Below are positions 37,406-46,611 of a stretch of DNA of 64,000 nt, in pieces. Within the stretch, counting starts at the first letter, position 1, and every line of letters starts with the position of its first letter. The notes beneath the pieces were generated by a model. The model did not search any database. It saw only the letters and a program-made list of their open reading frames with translations, and was not told the DNA's origin. This DNA comes from JAJEFO01 sp965209045 (GTDB taxonomy: Bacteria; Pseudomonadota; Alphaproteobacteria; Rhodobacterales; Rhodobacteraceae): assembly GCA_965209045.1 (NCBI GenBank), contig CBDBPW010000002.1:62001-126000 (forward strand), in the 5' to 3' direction. Made by a program: the position numbers and the translations under genes.

Positions 37406-37596
37406 TGTAGCTTCCTGCTGAGTCAATGGTTGTTGATTTCATGTCTGGATGGCCCGAACGACCAGGTTGGAACGGCCGGCACCCGCTTGCCTGCGGCAGC
37501 GGTGCCTGGCTTGGCCAAGGAGACTTCCGGCAGCAAGGGCAGCGCGCGGCCTGCGTGCCGAGTGCTTTCAGAGCGCCCAAATCGATCCGCCCCATC

Positions 37597-40344
37597 TCAC
37601 TCTGCCGCGATCGCTTCGACCGCCTCGACACGTACTGCGGCAAACTTGAATTCCGGAATCTTTCCGACAGGATCGAGTGAGGGATTCGTCAAGACGTTTG
37701 CGGCAGCCTCGACATAGGCAAACGGCACGAAGACATTGCCTTCGGCAACCGCACGGTCGGCACGCGCCATGATCGTTATCGACCCGCGCCGGGTCGTCAA
37801 TCGCACATAGTCGCCGGCCACGACGCCCAATTCGCGCAACGTCTTCGGATGCAGCGAGCAATTGGCTTCCGGTTCCACCGCATCAAGCACTTGCGCGCGT
37901 CGCGTCATCGAGCCTGTATGCCAGTGCTCCAGCTGGCGGCCCGTGATCAGGACGAAGGGATAGTCGTCATCCGGCAATTCGTCCGGCGGGATCACGTTGG
38001 CTGGCGTGAACTTCGCGCGACCGTCAGGCCTCGGAAAGCCGTCCCCGAAGACGATGGCCTGCCCAGGGTCCACGGGTGACAAGGATGGATAGGTGACCGC
38101 GCCTTCGCGTTCGAGCCGTTCCCACGTGATGTTGTCGAGCGACTCCATGTTGAGCTTCATTTCCGCGAAGACGTCCGCGGGATGTTCGTAGGACCAGTCA
38201 AGGCCAAGACGCTTGGCAAGCTCCACAACGATCCACCAGTCCTCCTTGGCCTCGCCAGGCGGGGCCACCACCTGACGGCCCATCTGGACCTGGCGGTTGG
38301 TGTTGGTGACCGTCCCGTTCTTCTCGGTCCACGCCGAGCTCGGCAGGATCACGTCTGCGTAGTTCGCAGTCTCGGTCAGGAAGATGTCCTGCACCACGAG
38401 GTGATCAAGCTTGGCCAAGGCGTCGCGGGCATGCTCGACATCCGGATCCGACATCGCCGGGTTTTCCCCGAGGACGTACATGCCGCGTATGTCGCCTTCA
38501 TGGACCGCCTCCATGATCTCGACGACCGTGAGCCCCTTCTCGTTCGAGAAGTCACCGGACTTCCAGACCGACGTGAAGGCTGAACGTACGCCGTCATCTG
38601 TGACGCTCTTGTAGTCCGGCAGGAACATCGGGATCAGGCCGGCATCCGATGCGCCCTGCACGTTGTTCTGGCCCCGAAGCGGATGAAGTCCGGTGCCAGG
38701 ACGGCCCACCTGGCCGCACATCAGAGCGAGCGAGATCAGGCACCGCGAATTGTCCGTGCCATGAATGTGCTGGGAAATGCCCATGCCCCAGAAGATCATC
38801 CCTGCCTTTGCCGTCGCGAAGGTGCGGGCAACATCTCGCAAGACGTCCGCCTCGATGCCGCAGGCGTCGGCCATCTTCTCGGGCGGGAAGCCCTTCAGGT
38901 GCTCCTTCATCCCTTCCCAGTCTTCCGTGAACGCCTCGATGTACTGCCGGTCGTAGAGACTCTCCTCCACGATCGTCGACATGATCGCGTTCAGCATCGA
39001 CACGTCCGCTCCCGGCTTGAACTGGAGCATGTGCGAAGCGTGACGCTGCAGCCCCTGGCCCCGCGGGTCCATGACGATGAGCTTTCCGCCGCGCTTCGCG
39101 AACTGCTTGAAGTAGGTTGCCGCAACGGGATGGTTTTCGGTCGGATTGGCGCCGATGACGATTGCCACGTCCGCGTTCTCGATCTCGTTGAAGGTGGCGG
39201 TCACCGCACCGCTTCCCACGTTTTCGAGCAGCGCCGCGACCGAGGACGCGTGGCAAAGCCGCGTGCAATGGTCCACGTTGTTGTGGCCGAAGCCCTGCCG
39301 AATGAGCTTCTGGAAGAGATAGGCCTCCTCGTTCGAGCACTTTGCCGACCCGAAACCGGCCACATAGGTGTTTCTCTCGTCGCGAAGCCGGGCCATGCCA
39401 TTGGCCGCCACGTCAAGCGCCTCGTCCCACCCGGCCTCGCGAAAATGCGTCAGGACGTTCCCGGGATCGACGTTGAGCCCTTTCGCAGGCGCGTCGTCGC
39501 GACGGATCAGGGGCTTCGTCAGCCGATGCGGATGGTCAACGTAGTCAAAGCCGAAGCGGCCCTTGACGCAAAGGCGGTTCTCGTTGGCGGGACCGTCGGC
39601 GCCTTCGACATGAAGAATCCTGTCATCCTTCACCTTGAACGAAATCTGGCAACCGACGCCGCAGTACGGGCAGACGCTGGCAACTTCCCGGTCGTAGTCC
39701 TTGCTGTCGCCCTGTACCGTTGCAGGCAGCAGCGCGCCGGTCGGACAGGCCTGAACGCATTCGCCACACGCCACGCAGGTGGACGCGCCCATCGGGTCGT
39801 CCTGGTCAAACACGATCTTTGCGTCATGGCCCCGGCCGGCCATCCCGATGACGTCGTTGACCTGCACCTCGCGGCAAGCACGCACGCAGAGATTGCAGTG
39901 GATGCACGCGTCGAGGTTTACGCTCATGGCAACGTGGCTGTCGTCAAGCAGTGGGACACGGACCTTGTCAAGGGCCGGAAACCGGCTCTCGGCAACGCCG
40001 GTCGCATCCGCCATTTCATGGAAATGCGAGGAACGGTCATGCGGCGCTTCCGGCTGGTCGGCCGCAAGCAGTTCGATCACGAGGCTCCGGGACTTTTCCG
40101 CGCGGCGCGAACCTGTACGGACCACCATTCCTTCCGCGACGGGCCTGATGCATGACGCAACGAGCGTCCGCTCTCCCTCGACTTCTACCATGCAGGCGCG
40201 GCAGTTGCCGTCAGGGCGGTATCCCGGCGAAGGCTTGTGGCACAGATGCGGAATCGTGAGGCCGCGGCCATGCGCCGCCTCCCAGATCGTGGTGCCTTCC
40301 TCTGCCGAGATCTCATTCCCGTCCAAGGTGAACGTGACGGTCAT
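37597..40344 (-). CDS. fdhA: NAD-dependent formate dehydrogenase alpha subunit (FdsA/Fdh1A type)
   Basis: This 915-residue molybdo- or tungsto-enzyme has an N-terminal NuoG-like part with a [2Fe-2S] site (Cys35 to Cys65), then Fe-S cysteines at 147-157 (CIHCNLCVRAC) and 190-200 (CVACGECVQAC) and a cluster at 225-232 (CPYCGVGC). The metal-pterin domains contain TRLCHASS, where the catalytic position is Cys364 rather than selenocysteine. A C-terminal molydopterin-binding domain ends with ITGRQLEHWHTGSMTRR. It oxidises formate to CO2. ATG 40344 is chosen from the conserved start; the partner subunit gene lies 136 bp upstream. Confidence 0.92.
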   Translation of the reverse strand: MTVTFTLDGNEISAEEGTTIWEAAHGRGLTIPHLCHKPSPGYRPDGNCRACMVEVEGERTLVASCIRPVAEGMVVRTGSRRAEKSRSLVIELLAADQPEAPHDRSSHFHEMADATGVAESRFPALDKVRVPLLDDSHVAMSVNLDACIHCNLCVRACREVQVNDVIGMAGRGHDAKIVFDQDDPMGASTCVACGECVQACPTGALLPATVQGDSKDYDREVASVCPYCGVGCQISFKVKDDRILHVEGADGPANENRLCVKGRFGFDYVDHPHRLTKPLIRRDDAPAKGLNVDPGNVLTHFREAGWDEALDVAANGMARLRDERNTYVAGFGSAKCSNEEAYLFQKLIRQGFGHNNVDHCTRLCHASSVAALLENVGSGAVTATFNEIENADVAIVIGANPTENHPVAATYFKQFAKRGGKLIVMDPRGQGLQRHASHMLQFKPGADVSMLNAIMSTIVEESLYDRQYIEAFTEDWEGMKEHLKGFPPEKMADACGIEADVLRDVARTFATAKAGMIFWGMGISQHIHGTDNSRCLISLALMCGQVGRPGTGLHPLRGQNNVQGASDAGLIPMFLPDYKSVTDDGVRSAFTSVWKSGDFSNEKGLTVVEIMEAVHEGDIRGMYVLGENPAMSDPDVEHARDALAKLDHLVVQDIFLTETANYADVILPSSAWTEKNGTVTNTNRQVQMGRQVVAPPGEAKEDWWIVVELAKRLGLDWSYEHPADVFAEMKLNMESLDNITWERLEREGAVTYPSLSPVDPGQAIVFGDGFPRPDGRAKFTPANVIPPDELPDDDYPFVLITGRQLEHWHTGSMTRRAQVLDAVEPEANCSLHPKTLRELGVVAGDYVRLTTRRGSITIMARADRAVAEGNVFVPFAYVEAAANVLTNPSLDPVGKIPEFKFAAVRVEAVEAIAAE

Positions 40345-40480
40345 GCGACTGCTCCCGAATCGGCTTGAAGGACACGCCGCCCGCGCCTCGAAGACATGCA
40401 GCACGGACGCGCGATGCCTGGGCAGGCAACTGGCTCCCGTCGCGAATCTCCGTTCCGGCCCCGCATGGCACGCACCGCTT

Positions 40481-42172
40481 TCATATCTCGTCTCCGAAAT
40501 GCTTCATGACCAGCCGGATCGGGTTTGGCGCCGCCTGCCCAAGGCCGCAGATGGAGGCGTCGGCCATCACCTGGCAAAGATCTTCCAGGAGATCTTGGTC
40601 CCAGGATTCGCGTTCCATGAGTTTCACGGCCTTCTCGCATCCCACGCGGCAAGGGGTGCATTGGCCGCAGCTCTCGTCCTCGAAGAACTTCAGCATGTTC
40701 AGCGCGGCGTCGCGGGCCCTGTCCTTGTCCGAAAGGACAACGACGGCAGCGGATCCGATGAAGGTGTCGTGGGGCTGGAGCGTGTCAAAGTCCAGCGGAA
40801 CATCGTCCAGGGATGCCGGCAGCAACCCGGCGGACGGCCCCCCCGGCTGGTATGCCTTGAACTCGTGCCCGTCTGCCATGCCGCCCGCAGCCTCGATGAC
40901 GTCCAGAATGGTGGAACCCGCTGGAAGAAGATACACGCCGGAACTTGCTACCCGTCCCGACACGGAATAGCTGCGCAGGCCCCTGCGTCCGTTCTTTTCG
41001 GTCGCGTTCAGGCATTCCGGTCCCTCGCGGCATACCCTTGCAACCCAATGGAGCGTCTCAACGTTGTGCACGAGCGTCGGGCGTCCGAAGACGCCAACTT
41101 CAGCGACGAAGGGCGGACGATGGCGCGGCAGGCCACGCTTGCCTTCGATCGACTCGATCATCGCGCTCTCCTCGCCGCAGATGTAGGCACCTGCCCCTCT
41201 TCGAAGATCGATGTAGCCCGGAGGCACGATGTCCTCTGCTTCGAGCTTGGCGATTTCGCTTCGGAGGATTTCCAGGATCGCGGGGTACTCGTCGCGCATG
41301 TAGATGAAACAGGTCTCAGCCTCGACGGCCCAGGCCGCCACCAGCATGCCTTCCAGGAAAAGATGTGGCGTGCGCTCAAGGTAATAGCGGTCCTTGAAGG
41401 TGCCGGGCTCGCCTTCATCGCCGTTCACCGCCAGATAGCGCGGTCCGGGATTGGCCCTTACGAAACCCCATTTCTTGCCGCTCGGAAAACCCGCGCCGCC
41501 AAGCCCGCGCAGGCCGCTTTCGAGGACCTGCTGCTGCACATCTTCCCAGTCGCCAACTTCACGCAACTTCAAGAGCGTCTCGTATCCGCCTGATCTTCTG
41601 TAGGTTTCAAAGCCTTCATACTCCGGAATCTCGGCATGCGTATGCCCGGCCGAGATTGCCCTCTGAACCCTTTCCAACGTCGCATGGTCGACATGGTTAT
41701 GACCCAGTTCCAGCGTCGGCGCCGTATCGCACCTGCCCATGCAGGGCGCACGGACCACGCGGACCCTGGAAGCATCGAGTCCCTCTTCCAGGGCATGCCT
41801 GAGCTGAGCAGACCCGGCCATTTCGCAAGACAATGAATCGCAAACCCGCACGGTAAGTTCGGGAGGCGGAGTCTCGCCTTCCTTCACGACGTCGAAGTGG
41901 GCGTAAAACGTTGCGACTTCGTACACTTCAGTCTGTGCCAGCCGCATTTCCTCGGCCAGTGCAGCAACATGGGCTGCCGAAAGATGGCCGTACCTGTCCT
42001 GCACGAGGTGCAAGTGCTCAATGAGCAAATCACGGCGACGCGGCCGGTCACCAAGCAACGCGCGGATGTCCGCCAGCGATTCCTCGTCGACCTGGCGACC
42101 CTTGGGCGCATGTCGACTTCGCCCCGTGCGCCCTTGTTTCCAGATGCCCTTTGGATCGTCCAATGGTGCCAT
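40481..42172 (-). CDS. fdhB: NAD-dependent formate dehydrogenase beta subunit, NuoE-NuoF fusion (Fdh1B type)
   Basis: This 563-residue single chain fuses a thioredoxin-like [2Fe-2S] NuoE/FdsG domain (residues 20-175; VRVCDSLSCEMAG and APCMGRCDTAP hold the four cysteines) to a NuoF/FdsB domain. The latter has the FMN and NAD motifs RGLGGAGFPSGKKW and NGDEGEPGTFKDR, and CGQCTPCRVGCEK as the 4Fe-4S site near residue 515. It passes electrons from the alpha subunit to NAD+. Fusion of these two domains is known for formate dehydrogenase 1 of Methylobacterium-type methylotrophs, whereas Rhodobacter-type Fds has separate genes. Confidence 0.92.
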   Translation of the reverse strand: MAPLDDPKGIWKQGRTGRSRHAPKGRQVDEESLADIRALLGDRPRRRDLLIEHLHLVQDRYGHLSAAHVAALAEEMRLAQTEVYEVATFYAHFDVVKEGETPPPELTVRVCDSLSCEMAGSAQLRHALEEGLDASRVRVVRAPCMGRCDTAPTLELGHNHVDHATLERVQRAISAGHTHAEIPEYEGFETYRRSGGYETLLKLREVGDWEDVQQQVLESGLRGLGGAGFPSGKKWGFVRANPGPRYLAVNGDEGEPGTFKDRYYLERTPHLFLEGMLVAAWAVEAETCFIYMRDEYPAILEILRSEIAKLEAEDIVPPGYIDLRRGAGAYICGEESAMIESIEGKRGLPRHRPPFVAEVGVFGRPTLVHNVETLHWVARVCREGPECLNATEKNGRRGLRSYSVSGRVASSGVYLLPAGSTILDVIEAAGGMADGHEFKAYQPGGPSAGLLPASLDDVPLDFDTLQPHDTFIGSAAVVVLSDKDRARDAALNMLKFFEDESCGQCTPCRVGCEKAVKLMERESWDQDLLEDLCQVMADASICGLGQAAPNPIRLVMKHFGDEI

Positions 42173-42253
42173 GCGTGCTCCTTTTCCTGAACAATGTGCA
42201 TTCAGGAGAACGTATCGTCAAATCGGAAAATCGAATTGTTTGATAAGAAACGC

Positions 42254-43141
42254 TTATTGACCGGTTGGGACCACAGTGCTCCGAAGCGCCTCGACCACGG
42301 GGATTCCGCGGGTGCGTCTCGGCGTCACGAGGGCTACGGGCTTTGAGATCACCGGCTCGATCATCGGCAACAGGGCGGCGCCACCAAGCGTGCCGAGCGA
42401 GTCGACCAGAACCTGTGGCAGCACGGTTGCACCCATTCCCTCGCGCGCCATGGCGATTGCGGCGATGAAGCCACTGGTTTCGGCAACGACGGCAGGATGT
42501 GCGCCAATGCTCTCGAACACGTGGTCGAGTATCCGCCGGTTCTGCATTTCGGGCTCGAGAAGGATGAGCGGCATTTCCGCCGCCTCCGTCCAGGTGACCG
42601 CCTCTGCGGCGGGAGGCGCCAGATGTTCAGGTGCAAACAGGATGTACTGCTCGTCGTACAGTCTTTCCACGCGCAGAAGATCGGTGGACGCACCTTCCGA
42701 ATACGTCAGTCCTGCATCGAAGCGCCCGTCATCCACTCCCTGCTGGATGGAAAGCGAGTTGGTCGTCTCGATTCGCGGGCGAATTCCCGGGAATCGTGCA
42801 CGGAGCCGATTGGCCGCAAATGCGGCATAGGCCGACGACGTCGGAATCGTGCCGATCATGAGCGCCCCCGTGACATCGCCCTTGGCCGCGCGAACTTCCT
42901 CCTCCAGCGTACGGACCCTGTCCAGAATGGCTCGGGCATGCGCCACCACGGTCTCGCCTTCCGCAGTCAGTCCCTGGAACCGGTTGCCGCGCTTGACGAT
43001 CTGGATGCCCAGACGTTCTTCCAACTGACGAATGCGCATTGAGAACGCCGGTTGGGAAAGGCCGCAGTCGCTTGCGGCGCGCGCGAAGTGGCGATGGCGC
43101 GTCAGCGCCAGCAGGCAATTAAGGTCCCTGAGATCGAGCAT
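42254..43141 (-). CDS. LysR-family transcriptional regulator
   Basis: This regulator of about 295 residues has an N-terminal LysR helix-turn-helix (LNCLLALTRHRHFARAASDCGLSQPAFSMRIRQLEERLG, residues 8-46, given as a landmark) and a periplasmic-binding-protein-like effector domain. ATG 43141 is preferred over the TTG two codons upstream. It is co-directional with and directly upstream of the formate dehydrogenase genes (81-bp gap), so it probably controls them. The usual LysR arrangement would be divergent, so this is slightly atypical. Confidence 0.85.
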   Translation of the reverse strand: MLDLRDLNCLLALTRHRHFARAASDCGLSQPAFSMRIRQLEERLGIQIVKRGNRFQGLTAEGETVVAHARAILDRVRTLEEEVRAAKGDVTGALMIGTIPTSSAYAAFAANRLRARFPGIRPRIETTNSLSIQQGVDDGRFDAGLTYSEGASTDLLRVERLYDEQYILFAPEHLAPPAAEAVTWTEAAEMPLILLEPEMQNRRILDHVFESIGAHPAVVAETSGFIAAIAMAREGMGATVLPQVLVDSLGTLGGAALLPMIEPVISKPVALVTPRRTRGIPVVEALRSTVVPTGQ

Positions 43142-43366
43142 GTGCAACTTCCCGCCGGTTCCTGATGCACATGGACGCGCGACGGTGCAAGAGGCACCTT
43201 CCAGACGAACGCATCCCTTTGGCCCGCTTCAGGCCATTTCGGGTCGGGCCGGTTTCCATTGCAGGACATCGGACCCGGAGGGCACATTCGGCAGAATTCT
43301 CCCTCACCTGTGGGATTCTCACCTGTTGAATGGCGAAGCCGCAGAAGAGTACCCGCCTCAATCCGC

Positions 43367-43502
43367 TCACTCGTTGCGTGGAACCATTCTTCTACGCCCC
43401 TTGCGCCCCGCATCAATGAATTCGCCCAGAACTTTGTCGGCGAACATCGGGCTGAACGACCCGCGCCGCCCGTTCGGGTCAAGATGAAATGAAGTTTCCA
43501 GA
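43367..43502 (-). pseudogene. PemK-like gene, 3' fragment (split by IS element)
   Basis: On the minus strand this fragment reads LETSFHLDPNGRRGSFSP, then a helical end closing with RRRMVPRNE and a stop at 43367. It continues exactly the frame of the 5' fragment at 44836-45014 once the insertion sequence and one copy of its 9-bp target repeat are removed. The family resembles PemK/MazF-like proteins common in alphaproteobacteria, which typically end in a basic helix and an Arg-x-Glu tail. Function as a toxin is uncertain and the gene is broken. Confidence 0.7.
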
Positions 43503-44835
43503 CACTACTGTCCCGTTAAGCTCACGGGAATTTCTTGTAACCGCCCATAATGAATGAGGAAAAGTGGCTTTCAGGGGTGTCACCGACTTGAACTGCCCGG
43601 GCCCGAAATTCATGCTTTCCAGCCGATGCCCCAATTTGGAGAGCCCCAACCATGTACTCCGGCAAACTGGTGTTCGCGCAAGTCATGGATCATCTGCCGA
43701 TGCACATCCTTCGGCGCTGCATCGAACGCTACAACGGTCATCGGCGGGTCAGGCGCTTCAGCTGTCAGGACCAGTTCCGCAGCATGGCGTTCGCCCAGCT
43801 GACCTCCAGGGAGAGCCTGCGTGACATCGAGACCTGCCTGCGCGCCCAGGCCGGCAAGTTCTATCACATGGGCTTCCGGGGCCAGGTCTCGCGAAACACC
43901 CTGGCCAAGGCCAACGAGAGACGCGACTGGCGCATCCACGCCGACTTCGCCCAGTCCCTGATCCGGACCGCGCGCGGCCTGTATGCCGATGACGGCTTCG
44001 GGGTCGATCTCGACAACACGGTCTACGCGCTCGACTCCACAACCATCGACCTGTGCCTCTCGGTCTTCCCCTGGGCGCATTTCCGCCGCGCCAAGGCGGC
44101 GGTGAAGATGCACACCCTGCTCGACCTGCGCGGAAACATCCCAACGTTCATTGACGTTTCGCCTGGCAACAGACACGACGTCAACGTGCTTGACGACCTG
44201 GTGCCGGAGGCCGGGGCGTTCTATGTCATGGACCGGGCCTACCTCGACTTCGAGCGCCTCCATCACCTCCATCTCCGTGGCTGCTTCTTCGTCCTGAGAG
44301 CGAAGTCGAACACCAGGCTCCGCCGCCCCTCCTCCCGGCCCGTGGACCGCAGCACCGGCCTCGTCTGCGACCAGGTCGTGCGGTCGGATGGCGTCAACAG
44401 CGCGACCGACTACCCGGACAGGCTGCGGCGGATCAGGTACCGCGACCCGGAGCGCGACAAGCCCCTGGTCTTCCTGACCAACAACTTCGCCCTGCCGGCC
44501 ATGACGGTCGCAGACATCTATCGTTCCAGGTGGCAGGTGGAGCTCTTTTCATAAGTGGGTTAAGCAAAACCTGAGGATAAAGTCGTTCCTGGGCACTTCG
44601 GCCAATGCCGTGAAGACCCAGATCTGGGTCGCCGTCTCGGTCTACGTGCTCGTGGCCATCATCAGGAAAAGGTTCAACTCTGAACTCAGTCTCCACACAA
44701 TCCTGCAGATTCTGGACGTGACCTGTTTCGAGAAAACTCCCTTGAATCAACTGCTTGCCAATTCCGAAACCGCTTCCCGCCAGACCGGGCTTCCTAAGCA
44801 GTTGACTTTATTTGACTTTTAACGGGACAGAAGTG
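43503..44835 (+). mobile_element. IS4-family-like insertion sequence with terminal inverted repeats and 9-bp target duplication
   Basis: The 1333-bp element is bounded by 17-bp inverted repeats CACT(A/T)CTGTCCCGTTAA (one mismatch). It is flanked by the direct repeat GTTTCCAGA at 43494-43502 and 44836-44844, a 9-bp target duplication. It carries one transposase frame that is interrupted near its end. Insertion split a PemK-like gene. The intact ends and target repeats show a relatively recent event even though the transposase is frameshifted. Confidence 0.88.
43652..44822 (+). pseudogene. IS4-family transposase, frameshifted
   Basis: The frame encodes an N-terminal DUF4372-like domain (GKLVFAQVMDHLPMHILRRC) and a DDE catalytic domain with Asp in YALDSTTIDL, Asp in VMDRAYLDFERL and Glu in YRSRWQVELF. 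The frame stops at about 44550. The conserved remainder (KWVKQNLRIKSFLGT through to LTLFDF) continues in another frame to 44822. One extra base near 44545-44553 accounts for this. The lysine after the catalytic Glu lies beyond the break, so the protein is probably inactive unless ribosomal frameshifting rescues it. Confidence 0.82.
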
Positions 44836-45014
44836 GTTTCCAGAATGTCATGGTTGTATTCGTCCAGCACCACCCACAACTTCAAATCAGAGGCAAGGCC
44901 CGCGCGTCTTCGTTCAATTTGGGGGACTTCCATTGCAAGCCGGTCAGCTCCCGGCACCTTTGTCGTGACAGGCAGCATGAACAAGTTGGTACGCCCGTCC
45001 TTGCCCTGAAACAT
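44836..45014 (-). pseudogene. PemK-like gene, 5' fragment (split by IS element)
   Basis: The fragment reads KDGRTNLFMLPVTTKVPG then LKLWVVLDEYNHDILETTS and runs into the insertion sequence. LPVTT followed by a WVVLDEYN segment is the core pattern of alphaproteobacterial PemK-like growth-inhibitor relatives. The start codon at 45014 is probably not the original one: relatives carry some 30-40 more N-terminal residues, which here have been replaced by the truncated transporter fragment. The two breaks make this a doubly damaged gene. Confidence 0.65.
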
Positions 45015-45581
45015 CCTACCCTGTCGATGCTTCTGCTTGCCTTGGCGCTGGTTCTAATGGCAACGAACCCGGTCGAAGTGTTCTGGCCTACCCACGTTAA
45101 GGGTTTGCTGGACGAAGGCTACGCCAACACTGCAATTGGTGTTCTGACGGCGACGTATTTTTTCTCAATCGCGTTTGGTGCTGCGCTGTCTCCTCGCATG
45201 AATCGGATGTTCAAACGCCAAAATGCTGTCTTGCTTTGCGTGGCGTCTGCGTGTCTCGCAGCCCTCCAAATCGCATTGGCGTATCAGGGCGACATTATCG
45301 GCTTTGTTGGGATGTTCATTCTTTTTTCTGTTGTCCTTGGCTCTACGGAAACGCCGGCCAGCAGCATTCTTCATTCATGTGTCGAGAACCATCAGCGTTC
45401 TACAATGCTGTCACTACGCTCTCTCGTGCAGCAGCTAGGCGCAGCAATCGGTCTGATTGCCGTTGGTGGCCTTGCGGAAAGCTATTCGCTGCCTATCGCT
45501 TGGATAGGAGGCGCTGGTTTCCTCATGATCGCCGTGTTGTTGACGGGCTTGCTGGCCAAGAGATTACGGCGCAGAGGTTGA
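45010..45581 (+). pseudogene. MFS transporter, C-terminal half only
   Basis: From HPTLSMLLLALALVLMA to the end, the frame encodes about six hydrophobic helices of a major facilitator protein with a central SSILHSCVENHQRSTMLSL loop, a basic end (LLAKRLRRRG) and a stop at 45581. The N-terminal half is missing. The open frame extends back to 44850, but that part is antisense to the PemK-like fragment and is not transporter-like. GC content is visibly lower than in neighbouring genes, consistent with acquired DNA. Confidence 0.7.
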
Positions 45582-45768
45582 TAGCTGTCGTTCATCCATC
45601 ACGCAGCATTCGACACATTGGGCTCGTTGCCGACTTTTTCTGCGCTTCGTCCGAACGGCCGCTTTTTTGTCGGTCGATTCGAATCCCGAAAGCGGATTCA
45701 CAGCGCGATTGTGATGCGCATAGTAGAAGCGGAGGCAAAACGATTGCGCGTTGGCTCTACTGATGAGG

Positions 45769-46611
45769 GGTTCTGTTGCAAAAATTTGCTGGAGCTGCGG
45801 AAGACGTGTTTCTGGCTCCGCTCTCTCAATACCCTTGCTGGATCGCGATCCGTTCCAGCTCTGCTCCGTGCAGTGACATCAGTTCGCTCATCATGTCCGG
45901 CCCTATGCCGAAGGCACGTTCGACAAGACGCACTTCGCCCCTGATGCCAGGCTGGAGCTGGAAGGCCCTGGCCTGCTTCTTCTTGATGGCGCGCATTGCC
46001 TCGAGGCCGTTGATCGTGGCGTAGGCGGTCTTCATCGACTTGAAGCCAAGGGTCGGTTTGATCAGGCGCTTGAGCTTGCCATGGTCGGACTCGACGACGT
46101 TGTTGAGATATTTCACTTGTCTGTGGTCGGTGTCGGAGGGGCACTTTCCCTCTTTCTTCAACTCCCGAATGGCCTGGGCGTAGCATCCTGCCTTGTCCGT
46201 GTTGATGACGAAGGGCTTCTCCCACTCCTTGCAGGCGCGCAGCGCCTTGCCGAGGAACCGCTTGGCGGCCTTTGCATTCCGGGTCTGCGACAGGTGGAAG
46301 TCGATGGTGTCGCCACGGCTGTTGACCGCGCGGTACAGATACGCCCACTTCCCTTTTACCCTTATGCATGTTTCGTCCACGCGCCAGGACCGCGACAGGC
46401 TGCTTGGCCGACAGTGCCAGCGCAGCCGCCTTTCGATCTCCGGCGCATAGGCCTGCACCCAGCGATAGATGGTGGTGTGGTCCACCGAGACGCCGCGCTC
46501 TTCCAGCATTTCCTCGAGGTCACGGTAGCTGACGCCGTATCGGCAGTACCACCGGACGGCCCAAAGATTGATCTCGCCCCGGAAATGTCGCCACTTGAAG
46601 TCATGGGTCAT
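45769..46611 (-). mobile_element. IS6-family (IS26/IS240-like) element, one end recognised
   Basis: The left end at 45769 begins GGTTCTGTTGCAAA, a typical IS6-family terminal repeat, 57 bp beyond the transposase stop. The matching right repeat is not found within the expected 50-100 bp upstream of the transposase start, so that end seems lost or diverged. The element lies beside the other mobile debris of this zone. Confidence 0.65.
45826..46611 (-). CDS. IS6-family transposase
   Basis: This transposase of 261 residues has the IS6 zinc-finger/HTH-like N-terminus (HFRGEINLWAVRWYCRYG) and a complete DDE triad: Asp in SWRVDETCIRVKG, Asp in INTDKAGCY and Glu in NNVVESDHGKLKRLIKP. The length is at the upper end of the family. 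The frame is intact, so it may be active in trans, although only one terminal repeat is evident. Confidence 0.87.
   Translation of the reverse strand: MTHDFKWRHFRGEINLWAVRWYCRYGVSYRDLEEMLEERGVSVDHTTIYRWVQAYAPEIERRLRWHCRPSSLSRSWRVDETCIRVKGKWAYLYRAVNSRGDTIDFHLSQTRNAKAAKRFLGKALRACKEWEKPFVINTDKAGCYAQAIRELKKEGKCPSDTDHRQVKYLNNVVESDHGKLKRLIKPTLGFKSMKTAYATINGLEAMRAIKKKQARAFQLQPGIRGEVRLVERAFGIGPDMMSELMSLHGAELERIAIQQGY

Noticed and set aside
43494..44844. IS ends at the shorter 12-bp repeat CTGTCCCGTTAA
   Set aside because: Extending to CACT on both sides gives a 17-bp repeat and exposes the exact 9-bp target duplication GTTTCCAGA, which the shorter boundary does not.
44850..45009. N-terminal part of the transporter open frame from 44850
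   Set aside because: This part is antisense to the PemK-like fragment, is not hydrophobic and has no transporter similarity, so it is not taken as coding.
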